Positions 12,729-19,596 of a stretch of 36,839 bases of DNA are shown here, one piece after another. A model generated the notes under the pieces. That model saw only the letters and a list, made by a program, of their open reading frames with translations, was not told the origin of the DNA and made no database searches. The stretch lies in IMG/VR virus record IMGVR_UViG_3300030451_006097, positions 1 through 36,839 of that record; one strand, written 5' to 3'. This DNA comes from a virus. Position numbers and translations under genes: made by a program. Numbering within the stretch: position 1 is the stretch's first letter; every line of letters starts with the position of its first letter.

Positions 12729-13571
12729 ATGAGTGGGGCAATTAAAATTCAAAAAACAAAAACTTTAGTTACCAAGGACAATAACAATAGTGCTAACTGC
12801 ATAGCTCCAAATTTATTATACGGATGTTTTGGTGGTTGTGTAGATACCTATTGTTATATGTCCAGATATAATGGTAAGAGAGTATTTGTAAATCAGAATG
12901 TAGATGATATATTTAATTCTGTTGTACAATGGGAAAAAGGTTTTACTAAAGTACCTGATCAACAGGATCCTGTATATACTATGGTAGATATTGCGTGTAA
13001 TACTGATTTAGTATTAATGCAAAAACATTTACCTGAACCTTTAATAGATTATCTTAAAAGATATGATAATCATCCACAGCTTAATAGTACTATGGCAACT
13101 AAGTATCCTAGTTTGTTGAAACTTGATGTTACAAAGTTCAACAAAAAACCAAGGGTAAGAGTTAGTTTAATGCCTCAGAGGTTTGCAGATGTGTTAGAAC
13201 CTAAGATGCAGAAGGTTGCAAAGAGAATACCTGAGATTAATAGACTTAAAGACCTTGGTTGGGAAGTACATGTTAATTATAGTCCTCTTGTTTTTTATAA
13301 AAAATGGAAACAAGACTATAATGAGTTGTTTAAGATGGTAAAAGATATAGCAGGAGTAAATAAATGTGAGGTAATTGCATTAACTAATCATGCTAATCAA
13401 ATGGCACGGTCCTCTGCAGAAGCTAGAGAATTAATGAGCCTGAGTTATGAAGTTAAAAATAAATCAGGTGTCATGAGATATCCTTTAAAACATAAAACAA
13501 GGTTACTTGAGGAGTTTAAAGAACTTTACTCACAGTACTTTAATTTAGATACAATTAGGTATATCTTCTAA
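12729..13571 (+). CDS. Radical SAM protein, spore photoproduct lyase-like
   Basis: Codes for 280 residues. The N terminus has PNLLYGCFGGCVDTYCYMSRY, with Cys 33, 37 and 42. The CYMSRY segment matches the CYxxR-type end of the SPL/radical SAM cluster motif, but the spacing reads C-x3-C-x4-C, not the usual C-x3-C-x2-C. Later strands such as VRVSLMPQRFADVL and WEVHVNYSPLVFY fit the SPL-like partial TIM barrel. Members use a 4Fe-4S cluster and S-adenosylmethionine; a DNA photoproduct repair role is inferred from family resemblance. It follows the DnaA-like gene by a few bases and is closed by palindromes. Confidence 0.65.
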   Translation: MSGAIKIQKTKTLVTKDNNNSANCIAPNLLYGCFGGCVDTYCYMSRYNGKRVFVNQNVDDIFNSVVQWEKGFTKVPDQQDPVYTMVDIACNTDLVLMQKHLPEPLIDYLKRYDNHPQLNSTMATKYPSLLKLDVTKFNKKPRVRVSLMPQRFADVLEPKMQKVAKRIPEINRLKDLGWEVHVNYSPLVFYKKWKQDYNELFKMVKDIAGVNKCEVIALTNHANQMARSSAEARELMSLSYEVKNKSGVMRYPLKHKTRLLEEFKELYSQYFNLDTIRYIF

Positions 13572-13590
13572 AATCGCAAATATACTTCTG

Positions 13591-13617
13591 GTGTACTCAG
13601 AGTACACTAGTAGTGTA
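13591..13617. promoter_or_regulatory. Two overlapping palindromes (operator-like)
   Basis: GTGTACTC (13591-13598), A, GAGTACAC (13600-13607) is a perfect 8-bp palindrome. It overlaps TACACTA (13603-13609), G, TAGTGTA (13611-13617), a perfect 7-bp palindrome. An AT-rich TATATATAC run follows and then a gene at 13638. This looks like tandem operator sites at a promoter. Confidence 0.5.
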
Positions 13618-13637
13618 TTATATATATACTTAAAATT

Positions 13638-13772
13638 ATGCAAGCAATATTTGACTTATTAAGAAAATTAGAAAAAGAAATTAGAAATGGTGGAGATATT
13701 AAAAAGCAATTAATACTTCTTGCAAGTATTAGAATATTAATCAGTGACTTAAAAAATGAAAAATCTCGTTAA
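13638..13772 (+). CDS. Short helical hypothetical protein
   Basis: Codes for 44 residues (MQAIFDLLRKLEKEIRNGGD...), almost entirely helical and basic. It overlaps the next gene by 17 bases and has an AT-rich leader. It is the first gene after the palindromic operator-like site. Function unknown. Confidence 0.5.
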   Translation: MQAIFDLLRKLEKEIRNGGDIKKQLILLASIRILISDLKNEKSR

Positions 13773-13944
13773 CTTTACATTAATTTGGATAAGTCAAAAT
13801 TTGGCTATTCCATTTTGGATTATAGGGCATGTACATCTATCAACTAATATTTATGAAGATATGCATGAGATATTAGCATCAGTTGGAATGAATGTAATTG
13901 TTCTTATTGGTTTTATTTTAGATTATAAAAATTCAAAAAAATGA
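13756..13944 (+). CDS. Small two-pass membrane protein
   Basis: Codes for 62 residues. Hydrophobic stretches lie at about residues 4-24 (VNFTLIWISQNLAIPFWIIG) and 41-57 (ASVGMNVIVLIGFILDY), with a basic C terminus. It overlaps its neighbours on both sides (17 and 4 bases). Its position before a lipoprotein gene suggests an envelope or lysis set, but the function is unknown. Confidence 0.6.
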   Translation: MKNLVNFTLIWISQNLAIPFWIIGHVHLSTNIYEDMHEILASVGMNVIVLIGFILDYKNSKK

Positions 13945-14117
13945 AAAAAATTATATTAATTAGTTTATTCTTATTTGGTTGTAGTAAAAAAGAAGATAAT
14001 AGTAATTATATCAGTATAATAAAAAAACAAGATAGTACTATTTTATTATTAAATGAAGCATTAGATTTATGTGAGGAAGAAAATCAAATCTTAGGATCAG
14101 CATTAGCAAATGAGTGA
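13941..14117 (+). CDS. Small lipoprotein
   Basis: Codes for 58 residues. The N terminus MKKIILISLFLFGCSKKEDN is a classic short lipoprotein signal with the lipobox Cys at residue 14. The following Ser-Lys-Lys-Glu-Asp is typical of Bacteroidota lipoprotein export signals. The rest is helical. It overlaps both neighbours (4 and 8 bases). A spanin-like outer-membrane role would fit beside the small membrane proteins; this is inference. Confidence 0.6.
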   Translation: MKKIILISLFLFGCSKKEDNSNYISIIKKQDSTILLLNEALDLCEEENQILGSALANE

Positions 14118-14301
14118 GTTTTTTAGACATATCTTTGGAATTTGTGGAGAACACTGGCATCCAAATATATGGACTGCATTTTTATCTATTCCTATATTTG
14201 CACCCCTTATATATTATTTTAAGCGTAAATGTAGTAGATTTTTTAAATGTAAAAATAAATTTGAAAGTAAAACAAGAAACAGGAAGAACTTGGGCAGATA
14301 G
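14110..14301 (+). CDS. Small membrane protein
   Basis: Codes for 63 residues (MSEFFRHIFGICGEHWHPNIWTAF...). A short cytoplasmic or periplasmic head with a GICGEHWHP motif leads to a hydrophobic segment (LSIPIFAPLIYYF), then a strongly basic, Cys-containing tail. It overlaps the lipoprotein gene by 8 bases. A competing frame overlaps it, starting at a GTG at 14114; that frame is credited only from 14303 onward. Function unknown. Confidence 0.55.
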   Translation: MSEFFRHIFGICGEHWHPNIWTAFLSIPIFAPLIYYFKRKCSRFFKCKNKFESKTRNRKNLGR

Positions 14302-14302
14302 A

Positions 14303-14602
14303 ATGTCTCCTATTAGGAGTAGATTGGGTAGTAAAAGAGAAGCTTATTATTCTGATGAAAAAGAAATGTTATCTAGTAAATTATATATTTATGAAACATT
14401 AAGTGAGTCTGAACAAGAAATTTATAATCAAAGGCATAATATGAAATTCAAAAAAGATGCAGAAATATATAAATTACCTATTATAATTACTAAGAAAGAT
14501 CTTGAAGTAGAAAAAGACTATCTTTGTTATTATAATGAGGCATACTGGAAAAAGTATAAATCAATTAATAAACAAATTAAAACCACAGAAAATGGCAATT
14601 GA
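14303..14602 (+). CDS. Hypothetical protein
   Basis: Codes for 99 residues from the ATG at 14303 (MSPIRSRLGSKREAYYSDEKEML). In-frame sequence upstream to about 14261 (KVKQETGRTWADR) looks coding too, so a TTG start there is possible. It is Lys/Glu/Tyr-rich, with a helical region ETLSESEQEIYNQRHNMKF. It overlaps the next gene by 11 bases. Function unknown. Confidence 0.5.
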   Translation: MSPIRSRLGSKREAYYSDEKEMLSSKLYIYETLSESEQEIYNQRHNMKFKKDAEIYKLPIIITKKDLEVEKDYLCYYNEAYWKKYKSINKQIKTTENGN

Positions 14603-14792
14603 AAATCAAATATTCGGACATTATAGAGAAAAACTTAAGAAAGAAATTTTAGATAGGATAGTCTTTGAAGACTGGTCAAAAGAAGATAAAGATTGTGAAA
14701 TATGGAAAGATCCATTTACAGATAAAAAATACAAAGTTCAAGTAACAATTACTAGAGACTTTGATAATATGAAAGAATATGAAAAACATTAA
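14592..14792 (+). CDS. Hypothetical protein
   Basis: Codes for 66 residues from MAIENQIFGHYREKLKKEILDRI. It looks like an alpha start followed by beta strands (KKYKVQVTITRDF). The stop overlaps the next gene by 14 bases. No family recognised. Confidence 0.55.
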   Translation: MAIENQIFGHYREKLKKEILDRIVFEDWSKEDKDCEIWKDPFTDKKYKVQVTITRDFDNMKEYEKH

Positions 14793-15045
14793 GAATTTAA
14801 TATTAGGTTTTTGTTACCTTACTTGGGGTGTAGTTAATATTGCAATTATATACGCAATTGGTAAAGGAGTATTGTATATTTTAGAAAGAGAAACAATAGG
14901 TAGTTTTCTTGGACATTTAGTTTTAGGTATGTTATTTTTATTAGCATTGATAGCTTGTAGCTTAATATCACTTGCACTTATTGCAGATGCATTTGGAGAT
15001 AAAAAAGTTACTAAAAAATTAGATAAAATGTGGGAAGATGAGTAA
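14779..15045 (+). CDS. Two-pass membrane protein
   Basis: Codes for 88 residues. Hydrophobic segments lie at about residues 5-35 (LILGFCYLTWGVVNIAIIYAIG) and 42-70 (FLGHLVLGMLFLLALIACSLISLALI), with a charged C terminus ending WEDE. The stop TAA is shared with the start of the next gene through GATGAGTAA. Function unknown. Confidence 0.6.
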   Translation: MKNIKNLILGFCYLTWGVVNIAIIYAIGKGVLYILERETIGSFLGHLVLGMLFLLALIACSLISLALIADAFGDKKVTKKLDKMWEDE

Positions 15046-15058
15046 AGAAGAATTAAAT
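15036..15058 (+). repeat. 23-bp direct repeat, copy 1
   Basis: The 23 bases from AGATGAGTAAAG to AATTAAAT are repeated exactly at 15190-15212. Each copy holds the end of one gene (D-E-stop) and the start of the next (MSKEELN). Confidence 0.9.
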
Positions 15059-15199
15059 CAGTATGCTAATTGGTTATTACAAGAGTGTAATAATCCAGTA
15101 GATGAAATAGAATGGCTAGTTTCACAACTGCCTTCAAATATTCAGAATGAAATTAGAGATAATGTATTAAAGTTTTTGAACCAAAACAAAGATGAGTAA
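15038..15199 (+). CDS. Short helical hypothetical protein
   Basis: Codes for 53 residues, MSKEELNQYANWLLQECNNP... ending NQNKDE. It is helical and acidic (EIEWLVSQL, IRDNVLKFL). The first seven residues, MSKEELN, are the same as in the next gene. It is coupled to both neighbours by overlapping stop/start codons. Function unknown. Confidence 0.55.
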   Translation: MSKEELNQYANWLLQECNNPVDEIEWLVSQLPSNIQNEIRDNVLKFLNQNKDE

Positions 15200-15212
15200 A
15201 GAAGAATTAAAT
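15190..15212 (+). repeat. 23-bp direct repeat, copy 2
   Basis: Exact copy of 15036-15058, again placed over a gene junction. The spacing between copies is 154 bases, the length of the intervening gene. Confidence 0.9.
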
Positions 15213-15395
15213 AAGTTAAGACAGGTAAAAGGTGTAGATAGTAACACCAATACAAATATATATAGCGTAGATAATAAATTAGTTGCTATGCCTAATATTA
15301 CTGCTTTAGTAATACATTTTGTTAATCAATATCCAAATGATGCTGACTTAGGTAAGCATGTTAGAAATGCAGTATTATCATGGAAAGAAGAGTAG
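15192..15395 (+). CDS. Short hypothetical protein
   Basis: Codes for 67 residues. After the shared MSKEELN start it differs from its neighbour (KLRQVKGVDSNTNTNIYSVDNKL, then ITALVIHFVNQYPNDADLGKHVRNAVLSW). The C-terminal HVRNAVLSWKEE loosely echoes the neighbour's IRDNVLKFLNQ, so an old duplication is possible. It overlaps the next gene by 16 bases. Confidence 0.55.
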   Translation: MSKEELNKLRQVKGVDSNTNTNIYSVDNKLVAMPNITALVIHFVNQYPNDADLGKHVRNAVLSWKEE

Positions 15396-15787
15396 CAAGT
15401 TTAGCAAAAGAGATTTGTCTAGAACATTTTGAAATGTCATCAAATTCTGGTACAAACTATTTATGGTTTATGTATATTGATGGAACAAAAAAAGGTACAT
15501 TTAAACCTTTTATATTCTTAGCAGAATTACATTTACTATTATATCTTAATATTATGGAACAAGATCAAGTTGATAATTGTATCAGTTTATTAAGATCTCC
15601 AGATAAAGAAAATTTATTTGTAGCATCTCAGGTAATTAACTTTTTTAGAAAAGAAAGGATTAAAAAGTTAGATCTTTTTAATCCTAAAAGATTAGACCTG
15701 TATGCTGATGCAGTGCGTGATTATGATACTAAAATTGTAAATGTATCTTTGTGGAACAATGTACAAAAATTAGAAAAGAATGAGTGA
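15380..15787 (+). CDS. Hypothetical protein
   Basis: Codes for 135 residues and is not recognised. It is mostly helical, with a hydrophobic core helix (FIFLAELHLLLYLNIM) that is probably buried and not in a membrane, and a basic region RKERIKKLDLFNPKRLD. Both ends overlap neighbouring genes by 16 and 8 bases. Function unknown. Confidence 0.6.
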   Translation: MERRVASLAKEICLEHFEMSSNSGTNYLWFMYIDGTKKGTFKPFIFLAELHLLLYLNIMEQDQVDNCISLLRSPDKENLFVASQVINFFRKERIKKLDLFNPKRLDLYADAVRDYDTKIVNVSLWNNVQKLEKNE

Positions 15788-16067
15788 AAATGATATACTT
15801 ACATTAGGTTTTGAGAAAACTGATGTTAATGATGATGAGAGTCAAAATGGTTATGACTATTACTATTACCAAGTAGAATTAATGAAAGGTTTAGTATTAT
15901 ATACATCAGCCAGTGATGAAGTTGGAACAGATGGTGAGTGGGCTGTATATATGTCAGAGCCTGATTGTGAAATTTGGGAATATGAACTAGTAAAACAATT
16001 AATAGATGTTTTCAGCAAAATTAAAAATGCAAGACGGGAAGTTGGTGTATCCAAAGAAAATGGATAA
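15780..16067 (+). CDS. Acidic hypothetical protein
   Basis: Codes for 95 residues and is strongly acidic with many Tyr and Asp (VNDDESQNGYDYYYYQVEL). It then has a beta-rich middle (WAVYMSEPDCEIWEYE) and a basic C-terminal tail (KIKNARREVGV). The overlap with the next gene is long (41 bases if that gene starts at 16027). Function unknown. Confidence 0.6.
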   Translation: MSENDILTLGFEKTDVNDDESQNGYDYYYYQVELMKGLVLYTSASDEVGTDGEWAVYMSEPDCEIWEYELVKQLIDVFSKIKNARREVGVSKENG

Positions 16068-16368
16068 GCTTGCTTTTAAATTATTTACTGAAAAACTTTC
16101 TGAGGGACAAGAGGTAGATATATTTTTATCTATCTCTGAGTCTAATGGAAGCGGTGCACAGATATCAAAAGTGCATAAATGTATACGTGAATTAGCCAAG
16201 GAAAGTGGCTATAGCTTTGATGATATGAAAAAGCTAGTAAAAGATAAAGCAGGATTATTTATAGATAATAACTATAAATCTTTTGCTGATTGTGATAAAG
16301 GTGAATTAAGTATGGCTATTCAAGCTTGTATAGAGATAGGTGAATTTTATAATGTTAATCTTCATTAG
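16027..16368 (+). CDS. NinB-like or related phage recombination protein (tentative)
   Basis: Codes for 113 residues from the Met at 16027 (MQDGKLVYPKKMDKLAFKLF); a Met seven codons earlier is also open. The order is a short basic beta start, a beta pair (GQEVDIFLSISESNG), then helices with KVHKCIRELAKESGYSFDDMKKLVKDKAGL. This resembles NinB/YbcN-like phage proteins, but the match is from memory of the pattern and should be treated as weak. It converges on the leftward gene at 16355, overlapping it by 14 bases. Confidence 0.55.
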   Translation: MQDGKLVYPKKMDKLAFKLFTEKLSEGQEVDIFLSISESNGSGAQISKVHKCIRELAKESGYSFDDMKKLVKDKAGLFIDNNYKSFADCDKGELSMAIQACIEIGEFYNVNLH

Positions 16369-16681
16369 CTTTTTTATTCAATTCTTCTTTAAGAGTAGCT
16401 AAATCTATATCTTTTTCAACAAAAGCATCATTTTCAAGTGCTTGTTTTTCTATTTCACCTATTAATAAAGTTAAAGTATAAAAAAGTCTTTCTTTATCTG
16501 TCATATCCTTATATTCTTTTGTAACAATTGCTTGTACAAATTTTTCAGGATCTCCAGATAAGTCATATAAATCTTTAAATACTACAAATACAGCAGCTTT
16601 AGCCATTGTGTAGTAAGATTTATTAACTTTGATGCTTAATATTGCATCATCTTTTATTTCTTTGACTTTTTTAGTATCCAT
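16355..16681 (-). CDS. Isolated leftward helical protein
   Basis: Codes for 108 residues (MDTKKVKEIKDDAILSIKVNKSYYTM...). It is all-helical and mixed-charge, with repeated Lys/Glu helices (ALENDAFVEKDIDLATLKEELNKKANE) and no membrane segment. It is the only leftward gene inside the 30-kb rightward block, with its own 31-base divergent leader holding the TTTTATTATATTTG element shared with the left-end operon. It may therefore be expressed with the late, leftward genes. It looks like a small virion or scaffold-type protein, but no family was recognised. Confidence 0.7.
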   Translation of the reverse strand: MDTKKVKEIKDDAILSIKVNKSYYTMAKAAVFVVFKDLYDLSGDPEKFVQAIVTKEYKDMTDKERLFYTLTLLIGEIEKQALENDAFVEKDIDLATLKEELNKKANED

Positions 16682-16696
16682 TTAATTTATTTTTAT

Positions 16697-16710
16697 CAAA
16701 TATAATAAAA
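16697..16710 (-). promoter_or_regulatory. Promoter-like element TTTTATTATATTTG
   Basis: The same 14 bases as 1505-1518, read leftward, containing TATATTTG. They lie 16 bases before the leftward start at 16681 and 3 bases before the rightward UDG start. The identity at both sites suggests a shared, phage-specific leftward promoter. Confidence 0.5.
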
Positions 16711-16712
16711 TT

Positions 16713-17426
16713 ATGACAAAAACTATAGACATTGAAGATATTAAACAAAAATTATTTAAAAAATTAGAACCATCAGGATGGGCAAAGCCTCTTAAATCTT
16801 TTATATTTAGTTCTGATTTTGATAATATTATTAAACAACTTATTAGATTATCAAAAGATGGTAAAAGATTTACTCCTAAATTAAGTCAGCTTTTTAGAGC
16901 ATTTGAAGAATGCCCTTATAATGAACTTAAAATAATTGTAGTTGGACAAGATCCTTATCCTAAATTAGGGGTAGCAGATGGTATTGCATTTAGTTGTAGT
17001 AATACAATGGAACAACAACCTAGCTTAAGATTTATTTTAAATGAAGTAAATAGAACTGTATATGATGGCGTAGGTCAGTCACATGATCCAGATCTTACAA
17101 GATGGGCTAATCAAGGTATGTTACTTTTAAATACTGCACTTACAACTACTGTAGGTAAAGTGGGGCAACATTATACAATATGGAAACCTTTCTTAGCTTA
17201 TTTATTTGATCATTTAACTTTTGCACATACAGGGATGGTCTTTGTATATATGGGTAAACAAGCTCATGAATGGAGTGATGCAGTAAATGATATGAATTAT
17301 AAGTTTTTTGTAAGTCATCCTGCTAGTGCTGTATATAACAAAGGGCAAAATTGGGATTGTAAAGATATATTTAATGAAATAAGTAAAATTTTAAAGGATA
17401 ATTATAATTTTTCAGTAATTTGGTAG
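16713..17426 (+). CDS. ung: Uracil-DNA glycosylase, family 1
   Basis: Codes for 237 residues, the normal family 1 length. It has the catalytic water-activating motif GQDPYP (79-83, Asp 80), LLLNTALTT (137-145) and the DNA-intercalation motif HPASAVY (202-208). It removes uracil from DNA to start base excision repair, which keeps a phage genome free of deaminated cytosine. It opens the replication module, with its start 31 bases from a divergent leftward gene, and the next gene follows after one base. Well supported. Confidence 0.95.
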   Translation: MTKTIDIEDIKQKLFKKLEPSGWAKPLKSFIFSSDFDNIIKQLIRLSKDGKRFTPKLSQLFRAFEECPYNELKIIVVGQDPYPKLGVADGIAFSCSNTMEQQPSLRFILNEVNRTVYDGVGQSHDPDLTRWANQGMLLLNTALTTTVGKVGQHYTIWKPFLAYLFDHLTFAHTGMVFVYMGKQAHEWSDAVNDMNYKFFVSHPASAVYNKGQNWDCKDIFNEISKILKDNYNFSVIW

Positions 17427-17427
17427 T

Positions 17428-18015
17428 ATGAATGAAATATTTAATATGCTTATAAAAGCAAAAATTACTCCCAATTCTTTATATGTATTACATTGTATAA
17501 AGAATAAAATATCTGTACAAAAATTAGTTAATGATAGCCTGGAAATCAGTAAATTACAAGCTGATGACTGGCTAAAAGAAGACTTGTCTCTTTCAGGAAA
17601 AAGTATTATATTTATGGAAGAATTAAATTCTTATTTTAGAAAGAGTAAAAAGAAAACTTCTAAAGATTTAATGGGAAATAATTTTGATATATACATTAAA
17701 AAATATAACTCAATATTTCCTGTTAAAAAACTAGGAAGTGGTAAGTATGCAAGAACAAATCTTAAAAATTTGGAAGCAGGTTTTAGATGGTTTTTTGATA
17801 CTTATGATTATGATTGGAAAGTAATATTAGAAGCAACATCTAAATATGTTGAAGAATATAGATTGAAAAATTATGAATATATGAGAACATCACAATACTT
17901 TATTAGAAAACAAAATACAGATAAATCTTTTGAGTCTGATTTAGCTACCTACTGCGACATGTTAATTGAAGGTGGTTCTAATGAAGAAGATATTTTCAGA
18001 GAAAAAATAGTATAA
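17428..18015 (+). CDS. Possible helicase loader or replication initiation protein
   Basis: Codes for 195 residues and is mostly helical. The C-terminal part (LEAGFRWFFDTYDYDWKVILEATSKYVEEY, YMRTSQYFIRKQN) resembles the C-terminal segment of phage replisome-organiser and helicase-loading proteins, which have a W/F-rich helix bundle before a YF(I)-type end. It lies between UDG and the replicative helicase, which is the usual place of a loader. Function is inferred from position and pattern. Confidence 0.6.
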   Translation: MNEIFNMLIKAKITPNSLYVLHCIKNKISVQKLVNDSLEISKLQADDWLKEDLSLSGKSIIFMEELNSYFRKSKKKTSKDLMGNNFDIYIKKYNSIFPVKKLGSGKYARTNLKNLEAGFRWFFDTYDYDWKVILEATSKYVEEYRLKNYEYMRTSQYFIRKQNTDKSFESDLATYCDMLIEGGSNEEDIFREKIV

Positions 18016-18016
18016 T

Positions 18017-19024
18017 TTGGAACAGTTCAACAATGCAAAGCCTTTAAAGGCTATTAGCAAAGTGCGTGCTTATGAAAAAGCTCTCTTAGAAATGAGAGGG
18101 AGAATGGACGGTAGAATTAAAAGTCTTAAAACTGCTTGGCCAAAGTTTAATGATGCTACACTAAATGGTTTAGAGTGGAATACTCTTACTGTAGTTGGGG
18201 CTAGACCTGGTGTTGGTAAAACTTTGTTTATGGAGCAGCTCGTTACAGAAGTTATTGCTCTTAATAAAGATCAAGACTTTCAGGTTTTACAATTTCAATT
18301 TGAGATGCCTGAAAAAACTCTTGGTATGAGAGCATTTTCAGCTATAACTCAAAAAGATTATGGCATTCTTCATAGTAAGTATGAACCTCTTGCAGAAGAT
18401 ATTTATAATAAATGTAGACAATATACAAGTACATTAAATAAAAACAACAGAGTATATTCTGTTTATAGACCATGTACTGTTAATGAATTTTGTGCAAGTA
18501 TAGATTATCATTTTAGACAAAATGTTAAAGAGGTTAATGGATCTAAAATATATCCTAAACTTTTAGTAACAGTAGATCACTCAGCTTTATTTAAAAGAGA
18601 TAAGCATGAGAAAGATAGATTTGAAATGTTATATAATCTAGGTGAGGCACTTACATATATGAAAAGAACTTATCCTTTATCTTTTGTAATTTTAAGTCAA
18701 CTTAATAGAAATATTGATGACCCTAAAAGAGCTGTAGAAGGTACATATGGAAACTATGTACTTGATTCTGATTTGTTTGGTGCAGATGCATTATTACAAC
18801 ATGCTGATATAGTATTAGGTATTAATAAACCTGCTGCTAGAAAGATTAGATATTATGGCCCTGAAAGATTTCAAATTATTGATCCAGAAACTCTTGTATT
18901 TCATTTCTTAAAATGTAGAAATGGAGATACTAGAATGAGTTTCTTTAAGTTAGATAGAGATACTATAAGAATAGTAGAAATGAATACACCAAATAACACA
19001 TCATCAAGTAAAATAAAAATATGA
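18017..19024 (+). CDS. DnaB-like replicative helicase
   Basis: Codes for 335 residues, so only the RecA-like C-terminal domain; the DnaB N-terminal domain is absent. Walker A is GARPGVGKT (61-69); Walker B VTVDHSALF (184-192); the motif 3-type segment ILSQLNRNID (225-234) and a closing KCRNGDTRM match the family. It should unwind the fork as a hexamer. The best start is TTG at 18017, one base after the upstream stop; the first in-frame Met would delete 25 residues. It overlaps the next gene by ATGA. Confidence 0.9.
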   Translation: MEQFNNAKPLKAISKVRAYEKALLEMRGRMDGRIKSLKTAWPKFNDATLNGLEWNTLTVVGARPGVGKTLFMEQLVTEVIALNKDQDFQVLQFQFEMPEKTLGMRAFSAITQKDYGILHSKYEPLAEDIYNKCRQYTSTLNKNNRVYSVYRPCTVNEFCASIDYHFRQNVKEVNGSKIYPKLLVTVDHSALFKRDKHEKDRFEMLYNLGEALTYMKRTYPLSFVILSQLNRNIDDPKRAVEGTYGNYVLDSDLFGADALLQHADIVLGINKPAARKIRYYGPERFQIIDPETLVFHFLKCRNGDTRMSFFKLDRDTIRIVEMNTPNNTSSSKIKI

Positions 19025-19596
19025 GTACAAGACAAGAGAACACTAAAATTCTCATGGCAACACACTTGCCTACATTTAAAAAGTTAGGTATCATTGATCC
19101 TTATTTTATTGCTAAGTCTGCATGGGCTCCTCCAGGTGAAGAACTTAAAATGCAATTTTTTCCTAATGAATTAAAGTATGGAAAAGATATTTATACAGAG
19201 CTTAGTGATTTTCAAGGAGTATCAGAAGATCCTACACACACATTGTATAAACTAAAGCATAATCCTTTTTATAAAGAAGAATATCCTTTAGAACAAAAGA
19301 CTAGTAAGTCTGGTAATGATTATGAAGTATATGTTGTACCTATTGAAGAATTAGTAGCTGTTACAAAAGATGGTAAGGAAATACCTTATAATAAGTATCA
19401 AGAACAACTAAAAAATCCACAAATAGAGACTCAAGAAGCAGATTTTCCAAATTTTGCTAAAGAGTATTTAGATGTAGGATTAAAGAAAAAAGAAAAAGTT
19501 AAACCTGAAGAAGAAATAAAAAACTTTCCTGAATGGTTAAATGCTTTAGATAGAATTGCAACTGTATTAGAAAAAATAGAAAAGAAAATAAAATGA
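19021..19596 (+). CDS. Hypothetical replication-module protein
   Basis: Codes for 191 residues. The N-terminal 110 look like a mixed fold (MATHLPTFKKLGIIDPYFIAK, YEVYVVPIEELVAV). A linker rich in Lys and Glu leads to a C-terminal helix LNALDRIATVLEKIEKKIK, a likely coiled-coil for oligomer or partner contacts. It is coupled by ATGA overlaps to the helicase before it and the ATPase after it, so a shared role in replication is likely. Confidence 0.65.
   Translation: MSTRQENTKILMATHLPTFKKLGIIDPYFIAKSAWAPPGEELKMQFFPNELKYGKDIYTELSDFQGVSEDPTHTLYKLKHNPFYKEEYPLEQKTSKSGNDYEVYVVPIEELVAVTKDGKEIPYNKYQEQLKNPQIETQEADFPNFAKEYLDVGLKKKEKVKPEEEIKNFPEWLNALDRIATVLEKIEKKIK

Noticed and set aside
14114-14302. Upstream GTG extension of the 99-residue protein
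   Set aside because: It overlaps the 63-residue membrane protein in another frame, and the extension lacks a good leader. Only the part from about 14261 or 14303 looks coding.
16699-16712. Shine-Dalgarno site for the UDG gene
   Set aside because: Only AT-rich sequence is present. The genes here generally use A-rich leaders, as in Bacteroidota.
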